From positions 1 to 64,000 of the forward strand of contig JBANDB010000022.1 in assembly GCA_037576215.1 (NCBI GenBank): a stretch of DNA of 64,000 nt, read 5' to 3'. A program made the position numbers and the translations under genes. This DNA comes from Armillaria gallica. Taxonomy: Eukaryota; Basidiomycota; Agaricomycetes; Agaricales; Physalacriaceae. How positions within the stretch are numbered: position 1 is the first letter of the stretch; each line of letters starts with the position of its first letter. This document shows positions 1-9,827 of the stretch, one piece after another. Under the pieces are notes generated by a model. The model was not told where the DNA came from and ran no database searches. It saw nothing but the letters and a program-made list of their open reading frames with translations.

Positions 1-130
1 CCTAACCCTAACCCTAACCCTAACCCTAACCCTAACCCTAACCCTAACCCTAACCCTAACCCTAACCCTAACCCTAACCCTAACCCTAACCCTAACCCTA
101 ACCCAACCCTAACCCTAACCCTAACCCTAA
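1..130. repeat. Telomere, (CCCTAA)n
   Basis: About 21 tandem CCCTAA units, with one degenerate unit (CCCAACCCTAA) near base 101, start at base 1. The C-rich strand reads 5' to 3' inward, as expected for the left end of a chromosome, so the G-rich 3' overhang would be on the minus strand. The repeat passes without spacer into retroelement coding sequence after base 130. Confidence 0.97.
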
Positions 131-167
131 GTCCATTGAATATCAGCTCGCAGTTGGTCTGAAATAT

Positions 168-2234
168 ATGTTTCACTCACCACGTAAAACGTCTTTAATC
201 AAAGACGCGTGGAATGACTTTAAAGAACGCCTTCGATGGCGCATTTACTTTAGTTTCACTGCGCATAACGACGAAGATTCGTACGATCCGGACTTTGAGG
301 TGCCCCGCTCTCGCGGCAAACGTGCACCCCTGTCCCCGCAATATATAGAAGCTGGCATCCGTGAGGGCGAGCGCTTCGTGTTAGACACGATCGCCAAAAT
401 ACCCACGGAAGAGGAAGTGAGCTACCCGGCCTCCGCGCTGGCCGTCCACCCTCGCCAAATTTCTAAGTTCTTAGAGGATAACGCATATGTAGTTACTTCT
501 ACCGATAAGAACCTTGGGCTCACGGTATCTACGCGCGAATGGATCGACGAAAAGTCAAAAGAAATCGTTGGCGATGTATCAAACTACACGCCCCTTCATC
601 TACTCATGGTGAATGCGATATGCGATAAACAATGTACTGACATGGAAGAAATTGCACTGCTCGCTGAAGCACACCTTCCTAACGGATCACAACTCGGAAG
701 ATTCTTTCGATCGAAGATTACTTCGACAGAAACTCAACATGTGGTACCGACGTTCTACGGCATTCCTAAAATTCATAAGGAACCCGTCAAGATGCGTCCT
801 ATTATACCATGCCACAGCGCTATCCAGAATCCGGCTGCTAAGTACGCCTCTAAAATTCTCAAACCGCTCATCAAAGCGGCGCCAACCATTATACACGGTT
901 CCAAAGACCTGGCGATAAAATTGAGTCAGATTAAATTAACCCCCGGCCGTAACACTTATATCGTTACTGGTGACGTCGTCGCGTTTTACCCTAACATTCC
1001 ATTGGATCACTGCCTTGAAACAGTGCTCGAGCTTTACAAGGAATGGTACGGCGACGCGATTGAAGTCGACAATGAAGAAATGCTCTACGCAGAACAAGTC
1101 TTCATTAAATGTCTTATAACGGGCAATAAAAATCTGGTCTTGCGTTACGGAGACTCATTCTTTAAACAGACATCGGGCCTAGCAATGGGCGTTGCCGATA
1201 GTCCGGACCTAGCCAACCTCTACGGGTACTGGTTCGAACGACGTCTTAACCTAATGAATGATCCGGATATCCCGTTCTACGGACGGTATATCGACGACTG
1301 CCTCGCCATTGTGCACGCTTCAACAGAGTCTGAAGCGCTTGCTAAAATTACAAGGGTGAAGTTCGACGGATGCAAGATAGAGTGGGAAGTGAGCAATCAC
1401 CATCACGAGTTTCTAGACATGATGATATATATCGACGACAAAAACGCGATTCAACACATGCCTTACAGAAAGAGCCGCTCCCACCAAGAAAGAATCCCAT
1501 GGGTTTCATTTCACCCTCTCACGGTAAAACGTGGAACGTTTATTGGGGAAATGTCCCGGCTAGCAACGCTAAGTAGCACTATGTCAAGCTACGACGACGC
1601 CATTCGCAATTTAATTGCGCTCTACGTCTCGCGCGGCTACCCCGCAGACCTTTGTCATAAATGGACAAGAGAAAACTTTACAGAACGTTGGTCAAATCGT
1701 CTCAGGGTGACACCTGCTAAAGACGGAGAGGATGACGGAGTTCTAGTACTCAAATCCGAATACAACACTGCATGGGACTTCTTTTCTGCAAAAGAATTAG
1801 GAGATACTATCGTGAATACCTGGCGTAGTCGCATCGAACAGATCGACCGCCTGCGGACTGCTCCGCAAGATTTATCGGTCCTCTTTGGACAAATCCCACC
1901 GGACAAGGTCCCTTCTGACCTCGCGTTGGAAGTTCAGACCCCCGGAGGGCCCGAGGAGATACCCGATATAAGAAAAATAGGTATTCTCAACCGACGAATG
2001 ATTGTGTCTAAACGCAGGACACGTAATCTATTCGACCTAACTAACCTTTGGAAAAGGATAGTTCTCCTTCGCCTGGATGAAGATGTACTCAATCCCGGAT
2101 ATCAATCGCCCGATTCTGAAGAGTCTGTCGCTAGCGACTCTTCCGATAGAATGGACGTTGATCCGAATATCTTAATCCAAATGAATCAAGCGTTAGCCCC
2201 TGCTGCTCTGCGGCACCTGGGTGCAACGGTATGA
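168..2234 (+). CDS. Penelope-like reverse transcriptase, no GIY-YIG domain
   Basis: The 688-residue ORF encodes a reverse transcriptase of the Penelope-like clade, related to telomerase RT. Visible motifs in order: FYGIPKIHK near residue 196 with the following MRPII, motif A TGDVVAFYPNIP with Asp 269, motif B SGLAMG at 336-341, catalytic YIDD at 374-377, then the HEFLDMMIYID block near 413 and a thumb region containing GEMSRLATLS. The last roughly 200 residues show no GIY-YIG endonuclease, so this is the endonuclease-less terminal type. The frame is open upstream of the Met at 168 and runs through base 131 into the telomere repeats (residues such as YQLAVGLKY precede the Met), so the true N-terminus has been lost and 168 is only the first available ATG. 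No internal stop or frameshift is seen. With its 5' end and promoter gone, the copy is probably not autonomous. Confidence 0.88.
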   Translation: MFHSPRKTSLIKDAWNDFKERLRWRIYFSFTAHNDEDSYDPDFEVPRSRGKRAPLSPQYIEAGIREGERFVLDTIAKIPTEEEVSYPASALAVHPRQISKFLEDNAYVVTSTDKNLGLTVSTREWIDEKSKEIVGDVSNYTPLHLLMVNAICDKQCTDMEEIALLAEAHLPNGSQLGRFFRSKITSTETQHVVPTFYGIPKIHKEPVKMRPIIPCHSAIQNPAAKYASKILKPLIKAAPTIIHGSKDLAIKLSQIKLTPGRNTYIVTGDVVAFYPNIPLDHCLETVLELYKEWYGDAIEVDNEEMLYAEQVFIKCLITGNKNLVLRYGDSFFKQTSGLAMGVADSPDLANLYGYWFERRLNLMNDPDIPFYGRYIDDCLAIVHASTESEALAKITRVKFDGCKIEWEVSNHHHEFLDMMIYIDDKNAIQHMPYRKSRSHQERIPWVSFHPLTVKRGTFIGEMSRLATLSSTMSSYDDAIRNLIALYVSRGYPADLCHKWTRENFTERWSNRLRVTPAKDGEDDGVLVLKSEYNTAWDFFSAKELGDTIVNTWRSRIEQIDRLRTAPQDLSVLFGQIPPDKVPSDLALEVQTPGGPEEIPDIRKIGILNRRMIVSKRRTRNLFDLTNLWKRIVLLRLDEDVLNPGYQSPDSEESVASDSSDRMDVDPNILIQMNQALAPAALRHLGATV

Positions 2235-3053
2235 TTGTAAGTAGTTCGTTACAGTTCTGCGCGCTGTCGTCTTCGCGGGCGGCCAGTGTCGTCGGAGCGT
2301 CCTTGGCTGCCCTCACCCGCGCCTTGGAATGGTCCCCGTTCATTGGGGTTCTTCGCCGTTAGGTGGGGTATCGACTTAGCAATCTAAACGTATGCGTCTG
2401 TGACCAGACGCTTGTAATCCTCTGCCGGTACCTAGTTACCGTATCAGTCGGGACAACTAACGCTTTTCTGCCACAGGCAATTCTTTTTATACAAGACTAT
2501 TTATGTAAAAAACTTACTATAACGTCGATCTTCACGACGCGTTGAGGCTGGTGTGTCCAGCTGGCGGGCTAACCCTAACCCTCCTGTAAGTTTTGACTTA
2601 GCAATAAGTCGCAGCACTCAACTAAGCAAATTTATTGACTTAGAACCCTAACCGCTAACCTAGCACGAACCTAACCGGTACTCGGCCCGACCGGACCGGA
2701 CCGATGGTAATAGGCCCGCTTAATGACGAAATGCCGCCGCCCTACGGGGGCGGGCCTGATTAATAAGCGAATCGACGCTCGGACCCCGGCCTTCGGGCCG
2801 AGCTCCGCACCCACGGAGATGGCTAGTCATCACCGAGTTTGATCACGTGACCTCGGGCTGGTACCCGACTCAGATCACGTGTTAGGTAAGCAAGATTTGT
2901 CAATAATCTTATCTAATCTAGACCGGGCCTAAGCGGCCCGGCCGTTAATCGTACGATTAATTATTTAATGCCGCGGCGCACGGACCATGCCTTTAGCGAG
3001 GCCTTATCCGCGCGTCGTCCTTGAGGCTGCTGCGTAAACGTCACTGAGAGCCA
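2235..3053 (+). other. 3' non-coding region of the element, hairpin-rich
   Basis: No convincing ORF. Perfect inverted repeats are frequent: 2394-2400 with 2405-2411 (7 bp, loop TGAC); CGGCC-TTCG-GGCCG at 2787-2800, or alternatively 2777-2782 with 2798-2803; CCGGGCC-TAAGC-GGCCCGG at 2923-2941; and the 16-bp palindrome TTAATCGTACGATTAA at 2945-2960. GATCACGTG occurs twice, near 2842 and 2872. GACTTAGCAAT occurs at 2373 and 2595. Degenerate telomere-like repeats lie at 2643-2660. This fits a structured retroelement 3' UTR or pseudo-LTR. Confidence 0.55.
2569..2582. repeat. Short internal telomeric repeat
   Basis: CTAACCCTAACCCT in the same orientation as the terminal telomere, preceded by GGCGGG. 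It is the outer of two internal stubs and could be an older attachment point. Confidence 0.7.
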
Positions 3054-3088
3054 ATGGCTATTGTCTCTCATGTCTTGGCAACATGCGA

Positions 3089-3167
3089 CGAACGGTCCCT
3101 GAAGAGCTTTAAAAGCGAAACGGGGTGGGATGGCTTAATCTCCATCCCCCGTTGGACCTCAGTTTCG
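3089..3167 (+). ncRNA. Hammerhead ribozyme, type I, in the element's 3' region
   Basis: All conserved core parts are present in order. Stem I 5' strand GGTCC is at 3094-3098, CTGAAGA (consensus CUGANGA) at 3099-3105, stem II GCTT/AAGC with loop TAA at 3106-3116, and GAAA at 3117-3120. Stem III pairs A3120-T3152 and 3121-3124 with 3148-3151, continues after a GTG bulge with 3128-3133 pairing 3142-3147, and is closed by the loop 3134-3141. The cleavage triplet GTT is at 3151-3153, and stem I 3' strand GGACC at 3154-3158. Predicted cleavage is between 3153 and 3154. A further outer pairing of CGAAC (3089-3093) with GTTTCG (3162-3167) is possible. Hammerheads are known from Penelope-like elements, so the context supports the call. 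Only this copy was found; the 5' end that could carry a second is missing. Confidence 0.88.
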
Positions 3168-3228
3168 CTCACACAGCAAAGCTCAAGAACCCGCCTTTCG
3201 GTGAGTTTCGCTTTGCTCTACGATCCCT

Positions 3229-3281
3229 GCGATCCTTCGGATCGCACCCCCCTCCCAACGCCTTCGGCGAAGGTCGGGGGG
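3229..3281 (+). other. Terminal hairpins of the element next to the telomeric stub
   Basis: GCGATCC-TTC-GGATCGC (3229-3245) is a perfect 7-bp hairpin. It is followed by a nested structure: CCCCCC (3247-3252) pairs with GGGGGG (3276-3281), enclosing CCTTC-GGC-GAAGG (3261-3273). The second structure ends exactly where the telomeric stub begins, which suits a structured RNA 3' end used in end attachment. Confidence 0.6.
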
Positions 3282-3298
3282 CTAACCCTAACCCTAAC
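3282..3298. repeat. Internal telomeric stub at a healed break
   Basis: CTAACCCTAACCCTAAC, nearly three telomere units in the terminal orientation. It lies between the retroelement 3' end and the broken third exon of the membrane-protein gene that follows. Confidence 0.85.
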
Positions 3299-3622
3299 GA
3301 AATGATGGTGACCATGATTTGTTTTCCTCGACCGTTTTCAGACCGTTCCGAGGAAACTATACTGTCGTGTCAGCACGTGTAAATGGCCCAAGTCCCAGTG
3401 TAAGTATACGAACAGATGTTCCACATAGTGGTGCAGAAGACTCCCGTATAGATTCCTGTAATACATATTCAGGATCGACGGAACGTAATCTACCCAGATG
3501 AAGAGAAACAAACCGAAAAGCAACGCTTCCATAATCGTCATATTGAGAAAGATATTGTTGGTCTCAAAGATGATTCGTACGTCTTCCGGGGAAAGGCTGG
3601 GGATTGTTGTCGTCGTCGACAT
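3299..3622 (-). pseudogene. Truncated multi-TM membrane protein gene, cut by telomere addition
   Basis: Minus-strand gene with ATG at 3622-3620. Exon 1 is 3622-3514, intron 3513-3456, exon 2 3455-3410, intron 3409-3362, and exon 3 starts at 3361. Splicing gives a first segment with SLSPEDVRIIFETNNIFLN, then MEALLFGIYTGVFCTTMWNI across the first junction, then a stretch ending KQIMVTIIS. This arrangement (short extracellular N-terminus, hydrophobic ALLFGIYTGVF helix, charged loop, next helix) is that of an uncharacterised multi-TM family frequent in Agaricomycetes. Frame is kept over both introns, so the gene was functional until broken. At 3298/3299 coding sequence stops within a codon and becomes GTTAGGG repeats. 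The remaining helices are absent. Confidence 0.75.
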
Positions 3623-4995
3623 GGCAGTGGAATTTGGGTTTCTGGGGGTAGATTGCTGTATTAATAGGAAAAGGACGCTCGATTCTTATAACGAACTAAG
3701 AGTTGGAGCATCATCTAAGGCTCCGATGCCGGTGGTGAAATCTTCACGCCTGATGGAAGGGATTGAGATGACGCCGAATCGAAGAGGTGGAGTTCATACC
3801 GTAAGGGATATTTTTACCCCAACATGGTTAGCGTTCAAACACGACTCGGAGGCTATTCTCTCGGTATGTGGACCTTAATGACCCTTCCTGTACATGAGTC
3901 CCGACTCAGTTGGCATCGTGAAAATCAATATCAGATCCTGCCTTCGTGATGTAGCCTTCAGTAGAAAAGATGATAGATTGGTCCATGCTTGCCCCTCGGT
4001 GATGCCTGGCCTGTATAGCAACAGACCGTTCAGGTACCAACAAACAGCAGCGGGAGAAGAATTCAACTTACCCACGAGCAGTACCATCTTCCAATTTTAT
4101 GCAAGGATCAGCCGCGGGTCCGAGATACTAAGCGCTAGTAGGCACGAATCAGTAACAAGATGGCGGACCCTAGTGATTAAATCCTGATGCTTATAAGTCA
4201 GCACGGACGTTACTTGCGCCAACAGCTCGCTGCGATTCCTAGACTAACTGTCTCATATCAGTCCCACTTGAAGCAAATATTGCTGTTCACAATTGGTGAC
4301 TTGCGTCGGTCTCTGTTCTGGTAGTGACTTAAAATTGGCTTTGTCAGTTTATGGATCCGGTAAACAATTATCCGGGGTGATTGGAACAGAAGTACGGCAC
4401 TCGTTCACTTGCGATACCGGTCAACTTGAAAGATCAGCCAGGCTGTAGCCAGGCTGTTAGGAGCAAATGAGGAGTGCGCTGACTACCCATGTGTATTCAG
4501 TGAGTATCAAGTGAGTACGTGACCGTCCACTAGAGGATGATCCCACTAGCCACCGGTTATATTTCTGATATAGGATATGCAATCAGATCATCAGCATGAT
4601 CGTCTATTGAATTTACGTTGGATGGATCAGCAGACGGGATTTCGGGATGCAAGGTGGATGTAGTGGATCTAGCCGCGTTAATGTCGCAATGCCGGATGTT
4701 CGGCAAACCGGCAAAGCGCCATTGACAAATAAGGACAACCTTTCCATTTTTCAAACCACAACCGACCCCGGACTTTTCATCCCCTCTACCTCGCGCTCGC
4801 TTGAACGCCAGCCTTGTGACTCTTTTAATGTATTGTCACCTGGTGGCAGCTCCATTCGTCCGCGTCATCTCGCGGCATGAATGAAGATCGACTGGTAATG
4901 CCTTTCTGACCTGACAAGTTCGCCATCTTGCTCACAAATGAATAGCCGTTCCTCCTTTGCTACAATACCCATACTCTGCTTCATCCCTTTACAAC
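3623..4995. other. Intergenic, no supported gene
   Basis: Only short overlapping ORFs without recognisable domains or consistent splice structure. No repeat or RNA gene recognised. Confidence 0.5.
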
Positions 4996-5960
4996 ATGAC
5001 AAAGGAACCCGTGGCTGTCATCGAAGGTGAATTTGCCTTCACAGTCCTCGTCAATTCTTATAGAATCGCTTGGCATATAGGTCTTCGTTGTGGTACCGGT
5101 ACTTGTGCAGTAGCCGCGTAGGTTTCCTCGGCTCCAGCGTCTCCTTCGATTACCTGAGGATTACCAGTCGTCTATTTGCCAAAGAAGGCTACGTCATTAC
5201 CCCCATCGCCCGCGGCGCCGACTTTCTCAAGGCTCTCTCTGACGACATCACCGCGGTTGGCGGGACCGCCGCCCCTTTCCCATCTCTTCCTACAGCGTGG
5301 CAGGCATCAGTGCCGCCTTTACTAAAATCCATGCCTGTTACCAAGACCATCCCGTTAAAATCGCGGTCTACAATGCTGCACACGGTGTCTGGAAGTCCTT
5401 CCTCGTCGGCGATATCCAGGCTGTGACGCAGACCCATATCGAGGAGGGATCCACCTTCTCGAATAATGTTTATTCTCTCATTCGAGAAAAACGGCTTGGA
5501 CGACACGGTTAAACGCGACGCATTGATGTTGGCAGGTGCTACACCCAGCATCAGAGGGAGTGCGACGGCGAGCGCCTTCTCGGCTGGGAAGCATGCGCTT
5601 AGATCACTATCGCAGAGTCTGGTAAAGGAGTTCGGAAAGCAGAATATTCATATCTCGCATGTAAGTTTCTCTCATCGCCGTCCTTACTCTATGATTGACG
5701 AAAAGCTGTAGGCTATTATCGATGGCAGCATTTTGGTTACTATGGTCCGAAAAAATCATTATGATCCCGAATGGGGGAACAACGAAGATGCGAGATTATC
5801 GCCGAAAGGTGTAACAGAGGTATGTCCGCCCTATCGTTGACGCATGATATTGAACCGTTCATCCAGTCTCCCTGCACTTCGTCAACCAGTCCTGCTCAAC
5901 GTCTCGATGGGGTCAGTCTATGTCAGGCGGAGCAATTATGGATTGGTGTCACGCTGTGTT
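4996..5960 (+). pseudogene. Short-chain dehydrogenase/reductase (SDR) pseudogene
   Basis: A decayed NAD(P)-dependent SDR. The start ATG is at 4996. Exon 1 (to 5026), exon 2 (5081-5117) and exon 3 (from 5168) splice in frame and give VAVIEG-LRCGTGTCAVAARL, a Rossmann glycine motif, then LFAKEGY and a typical beta3 segment. A frameshift near 5285 moves the frame to KIHACYQDHPVKIAVYNAAHG, whose YNAAHG replaces the family's NNAG-type motif. A second shift near 5465 leads to GATPSIRGSATASAFSAGKHALRSL, matching the active-site serine and the (Y/F)xxxK region, then VKEFGKQNIHISH. An intron at about 5661-5711 and a degraded C-terminal exon (LHFVNQS...) follow. The two or more frameshifts make it non-functional. 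Confidence 0.75.
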
Positions 5961-8032
5961 AGGTATAATCGCTTTTTGTCTTAGTGCTTAATCAACTAAC
6001 ACACGACTAGTGTAGAATCTTTACCCAGCTCGTATTTTAGACATTCAACCAACAAAGCTTAGCCGCTGATGACTTCCCTGGAAGCCTTGTTACGGCTACA
6101 AACCCTTACTACAACGTTAGTCGTGGCGTTGGTAGTAGAACTCTTCGAGATTTGGGTGGAACCTTCTCCCCTGGCGAGTCGGTCGTCGTGGAAGTTTCGA
6201 TTACTTCCGGGGGTATGCCGTGTGGGCATAAAAGCCTGCATCAACAGATCTTCTGTAAGGATCGGTTAAGAACACTCAATGAAATTTCAATTTCTTAATC
6301 CCTCTCAGGCTATCCATAATGCTACCCGCCAATCGAGAAGACAATACCTATAGCCTCGTCTGGATACAAAAGTCACAGTGAAGTATTGAAGAACGTGGGC
6401 TCCTTTCGGAGTGTTGGGAATACATGCGACAATGATGTCCTAGAGTCAAGATCATCTGGTAAAGGATCTGGAACCGTTCTCTGGATTTTATACACTCACT
6501 GTCGCCTCCAATTTTCTGCGGTAGACCGTTTTCTTGCCGTTTGCCTTGCCGATGCTCCTCATATCCCGATCGTGGCAGGCGCTCTTGCGGGCGAGCCAAG
6601 ATCACTTGCACAATAGCCTTACGTTATGTTGGAGTTGCTAATTGGACCCTACTCCGAGTCGGCGAGGGCGATCTTTGTTGCATCCTCCGTAGGATATTGC
6701 GCTGTTGGTAACCTGTACAACGGTGCGCGCCTCATACGTTTCCCTCCTCCGTTCAAGCCATTGGCAACACATTAAGAACACACGATTTACGTCCGGTTCG
6801 ACGTCGACGGCACTAATAGTTATCTAGCTATATTTACCAGCGGGCAATGATGGGCTATGCGAAAATCACGGCGATCCGTCCTGCTCCGCTATCACTGCCA
6901 CTGAATCCTCGGCCCAATCGTTAAACTTATGATCGGTACATACACCCGACATGGCATGCGCAGAGGAAGAATACATGCATGCAGCTTTCGAACGTTGGGC
7001 CAAGACACTTCTATTGGACCAGAGTAAGTACCCGCAGCCCTGAATTTGGCCGGATTAACCTTGATCCTTTCTACTTTCTTTGCTGAATAGATTCCAGGAT
7101 TCCGTGATGTACATATATCATTATTTCTTAGAGTTTTCGCGCGAGGGTCGCTGTCTTGGCCAATAGACGTGATTCGATATCAAAGTTTTCACCACGAATC
7201 GGAATGCAGCTGACTTTGCCTAATCGACTACGGCGAGAACTACTCGGGGTTCGTTAGCAATTTTGCCTATGAAAAGCATCCGCCGGTTCTTAGGCTTTTC
7301 AGCCACTGTTATGCATCATGCCGCCCAGTTTTCGATGCGTCGAGTCACCGCCAAGAGTTCTTAGCCTCTCCAAAACAGGGGAAGAATAATACATTGCGGC
7401 GACGATCTGGTATCTCGCCCTCTGGCAAAACGGCACAACTGGACATTCGGGGTAATGCGTTGAACTTCTTTCTCGGTTGGGCGGCGGCCTCTAGCGAGTG
7501 ATTTACTGTACAAATGTAAACTTCTAAATAATAGTGTGTTCCGTTTTCTAAATGCGCCCGTTCCGACAATCATTATTGAACTATTCAGCATCGGAATAGC
7601 TCATTCCAGCCATGCCATACACCGAGTATTAGCGATTGGAAAATGGCCCGAACCCGAGTACCACATCAAATTTCCAAAGGCTTCCCGAATCGGCAATGGT
7701 TTGACTGTTAGTGTCGACCAGCGACCATCACCTGTTAGCGTCCACTGAACTCATCACAGAAGGACATTCCTCCTTTCGTTCGGCTAGAAAACATGTAGAA
7801 AGGTATGAGTCATTTGTCCGAATCGTCCCTGACAATCTGATGGTCGCGTAGCGAATACAGTAATGCATGTCCGAGTCGGAGGATGTTGCCTGTTCTTTCC
7901 TTGCCGACGGTCCGCCTTTGTGTGCAGTGTCCGACTCGGCTGCCGAATGAATACATAAATCCGTGAACATGCGACCACATCCCCCCACAGCCTTTTTCCT
8001 TGCAGTTCATTCGCTCGTTCTCACGTGCAGCC
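5961..8032. other. Intergenic with unrecognised ORF fragments
   Basis: No complete gene found. Around 6061-6269 (+) an open stretch reads ADDFPGSLVTATNPYYNVSR and continues GVGSRTLRDLGG...SGGMPCG, preceded by a splice-acceptor-like CTTAG. It has the composition of real coding sequence and may be a surviving exon of a lost gene; I do not recognise the family. The segment 7345-7990 has only short overlapping ORFs. Confidence 0.35.
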
Positions 8033-9827
8033 ATGTCTATCCGTCCCTCTGCTAGCTCCTCCACCGTCAACGTTAATGCCCGGGTGCACACCAGCCCAGA
8101 GAAGGAAAAGCAGCCCGCGGCTTCTCCCAAGCTCTTCTCCAATGACTTCACCGATAGGGAGCTCACGGCACAGCGGAAGGAGTACATCAAGAGTTTGGTG
8201 GTCGGGTGTTTTTCCATGGTTATATTGATGTTCGGCGTCTTCTCAATATACTGGGGAGCGTTGTGGAAAGTACCTGATCACAAGCTACCTGGATGGGTCG
8301 TGGTGCGTGCTTTTCCATTAACGCGTCTAGAGCGCGTATCTCATCATTTTGATAGGATTTTGATGGATCCACAATCGGCAGTAACGTCACTAGCGCTCTC
8401 TTAGCAGACGTCTCCTCTTCGTCGAGGGTATCTTGGACACAACGAGCAGCATCAGACTTCTCGGGCCCAGACGATGTAGGAGATCATGTGGTAGACCAAA
8501 GAGCCTGGGTGGCAGTCGTCAGTACGTGGCATTGCGCTTCTATCAATACTCTTTCTGAACACTCTTCTAGTCCACGCCAATGCTACTTCATCGCTCAACA
8601 CTGCCGTTTCCTCGCCCGCCTCTTCGTATAATGGCTCTGCAGCTGTGACTGTGTACGTCGTGGAAGCACGAAACGAGAATGCATAGTGAGTGGCATCTTC
8701 CTATAGTCTTTGAACACCCTTCTCAGTCATCGACAGCCGCTCGTTAATTCGTCCTTACATCATGACCACCATGGCTACCATATCCCAGAGTTTCGCCCAA
8801 TGGTTTGGGACTCAGATCGCTGCATCTTCTTCATCGGAGACCCTAGCTTCGATCCTCCAAACTGCCCCACAAATTGTCACTGAGCCTATCAGCTACACGA
8901 TTGACAACCTCCGTCCTTTCAATGTACCTGTGTAAGTGCCTTATATTTGTACAGTCTTGTACCGTACCTAACGTTTATTTTCAAGGGCGAGTGCTATCAC
9001 CTTCGTTGGCCTTATCTATCTATTAGTCCTGTGCTTCTTCATTGTGGTAAGCCCCATCTTTAGTATTGCGCAAGATCAATCTGTAACTCCTCACTTCAGT
9101 TGATCGGTTCCGGCGCTCGTATGGCCTCCGGCATTGAAATGAGGTTAACGACAAAGTCGCTCATCAAAGTTCGCCTCTACTCGACGATCGCCTTGTACTT
9201 CATGATCTCGATCTTCTACTCCACATTGAGTAGGGCTTTCCAAGCAGACTTTGACACCAAGTGAGTATCAACCAATGTGTTCTCGGTCAATACCTAAATG
9301 GAACTTCTGTGCAGGTTCGGCCGTGCAGGCTTCTTCATTTTCTGGATGCTTAACTTTGTTGGCATGCTCTCCGTTGGACTTGCTCTCGAGGCTATGATCA
9401 CGCTCCTCACACCGAAATTCATGCCATTCTTCATGATCTCATGGATCATCAGTACGTTTTCCTCTCCCACTTGTTTCTATCGATGTTTGACCGTCCTCTA
9501 CAGCTAATGTGTCCGTCTGCTTCATGCCGATCGAAGTCCTCCCGCACTTCTACCGCTATGGCTATGCGTTCCCATTCTACAACGTCTCGGGCGCTGTCAG
9601 GACTATTCTCTTCGGAACGAAGAATCAACGTAAGTTATTGTTTAATCTAAAACCGCGGGGTGCCTATTGATTATCGGCTAGTCGGACTTCATTTCGGTGT
9701 TCTCATCGCTTGGACCGTCATCTCCCTCATTACCCTCCCGCTGTTCCAATGGAATGCGAGACGCATGATGGCCAATGCCGCTGCTCGCGCGGCTGCTGCT
9801 CAAGCTGAAGAAAAGGGAAAGAACTGA
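8033..9827 (+). CDS. SNG1-like membrane protein (DUF3533)
   Basis: Nine exons: 8033-8302, 8356-8521, 8571-8685, 8737-8931, 8986-9046, 9100-9260, 9315-9451, 9504-9629, 9682-9827. All introns are 49-54 bp with GT..AG ends. Their sum is 1377 nt, 458 residues, with no break. The family is typified by yeast Sng1 (nitrosoguanidine resistance) and has an N-terminal transmembrane helix, a large extracytoplasmic loop and a C-terminal membrane block. Seen here: KSLVVGCFSMVILMFGVFSIYWGALW with WKVPDHKLPGWVVDFDG behind it, the loop with N-glycosylation-type sites (NVT, NAT, NGS), SLIRPYI, SYTIDNLRPFNVPVASAITF and then several helices (FGRAGFFIFWMLNFVGMLS, EVLPHFYRYGYAFPFYNVS). The C-terminal tail is Ala-rich and charged. 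In yeast, Sng1 affects drug resistance and membrane lipid asymmetry; the role here is inferred. It converges with the next gene, 420 bp away. Confidence 0.92.

Larger units (their letters stand above)
131..3281 (+). mobile_element. Telomere-attached Penelope-like element, 5'-truncated (Coprina-like)
   Basis: The segment between the terminal telomere and an inner telomeric stub (3282-3298) contains a Penelope-type reverse transcriptase ORF, a GC-rich hairpin-bearing 3' region and a hammerhead ribozyme. Orientation is 5' end toward the telomere and 3' end inward against CCCTAA repeats, which is what results when cDNA synthesis is primed from the G-rich 3' overhang. Endonuclease-deficient Penelope-like elements with this habit (Athena in rotifers, Coprina in basidiomycetes) are known. 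A second short stub, CTAACCCTAACCCT at 2569-2582, may mean that 2583-3281 is the 3' remnant of an older copy and 131-2568 a younger one; the sequence does not settle this. Confidence 0.85.

Noticed and set aside
2720..2735. A second hammerhead core around ATGACGAAA
   Set aside because: No CUGANGA element with a closing stem II and no matching stem I strands could be found; only the 3089-3167 site meets all conditions.
3282..3298. Internal CCCTAA repeats read as a telomere-telomere fusion point
   Set aside because: A head-to-head fusion would place CCCTAA next to TTAGGG in opposite orientation. Here all stubs share the orientation of the terminal telomere, as expected for stacking at one end.
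3498..3878. Plus-strand ORF of 126 residues
   Set aside because: It overlaps antisense to the exons of the truncated membrane-protein gene, which has splice sites and family-like sequence; the plus ORF has neither.
7810..8217. Minus-strand ORF of 135 residues over the SNG1-like start
   Set aside because: It is the antisense shadow of exon 1 of the SNG1-like gene and has no recognisable content.
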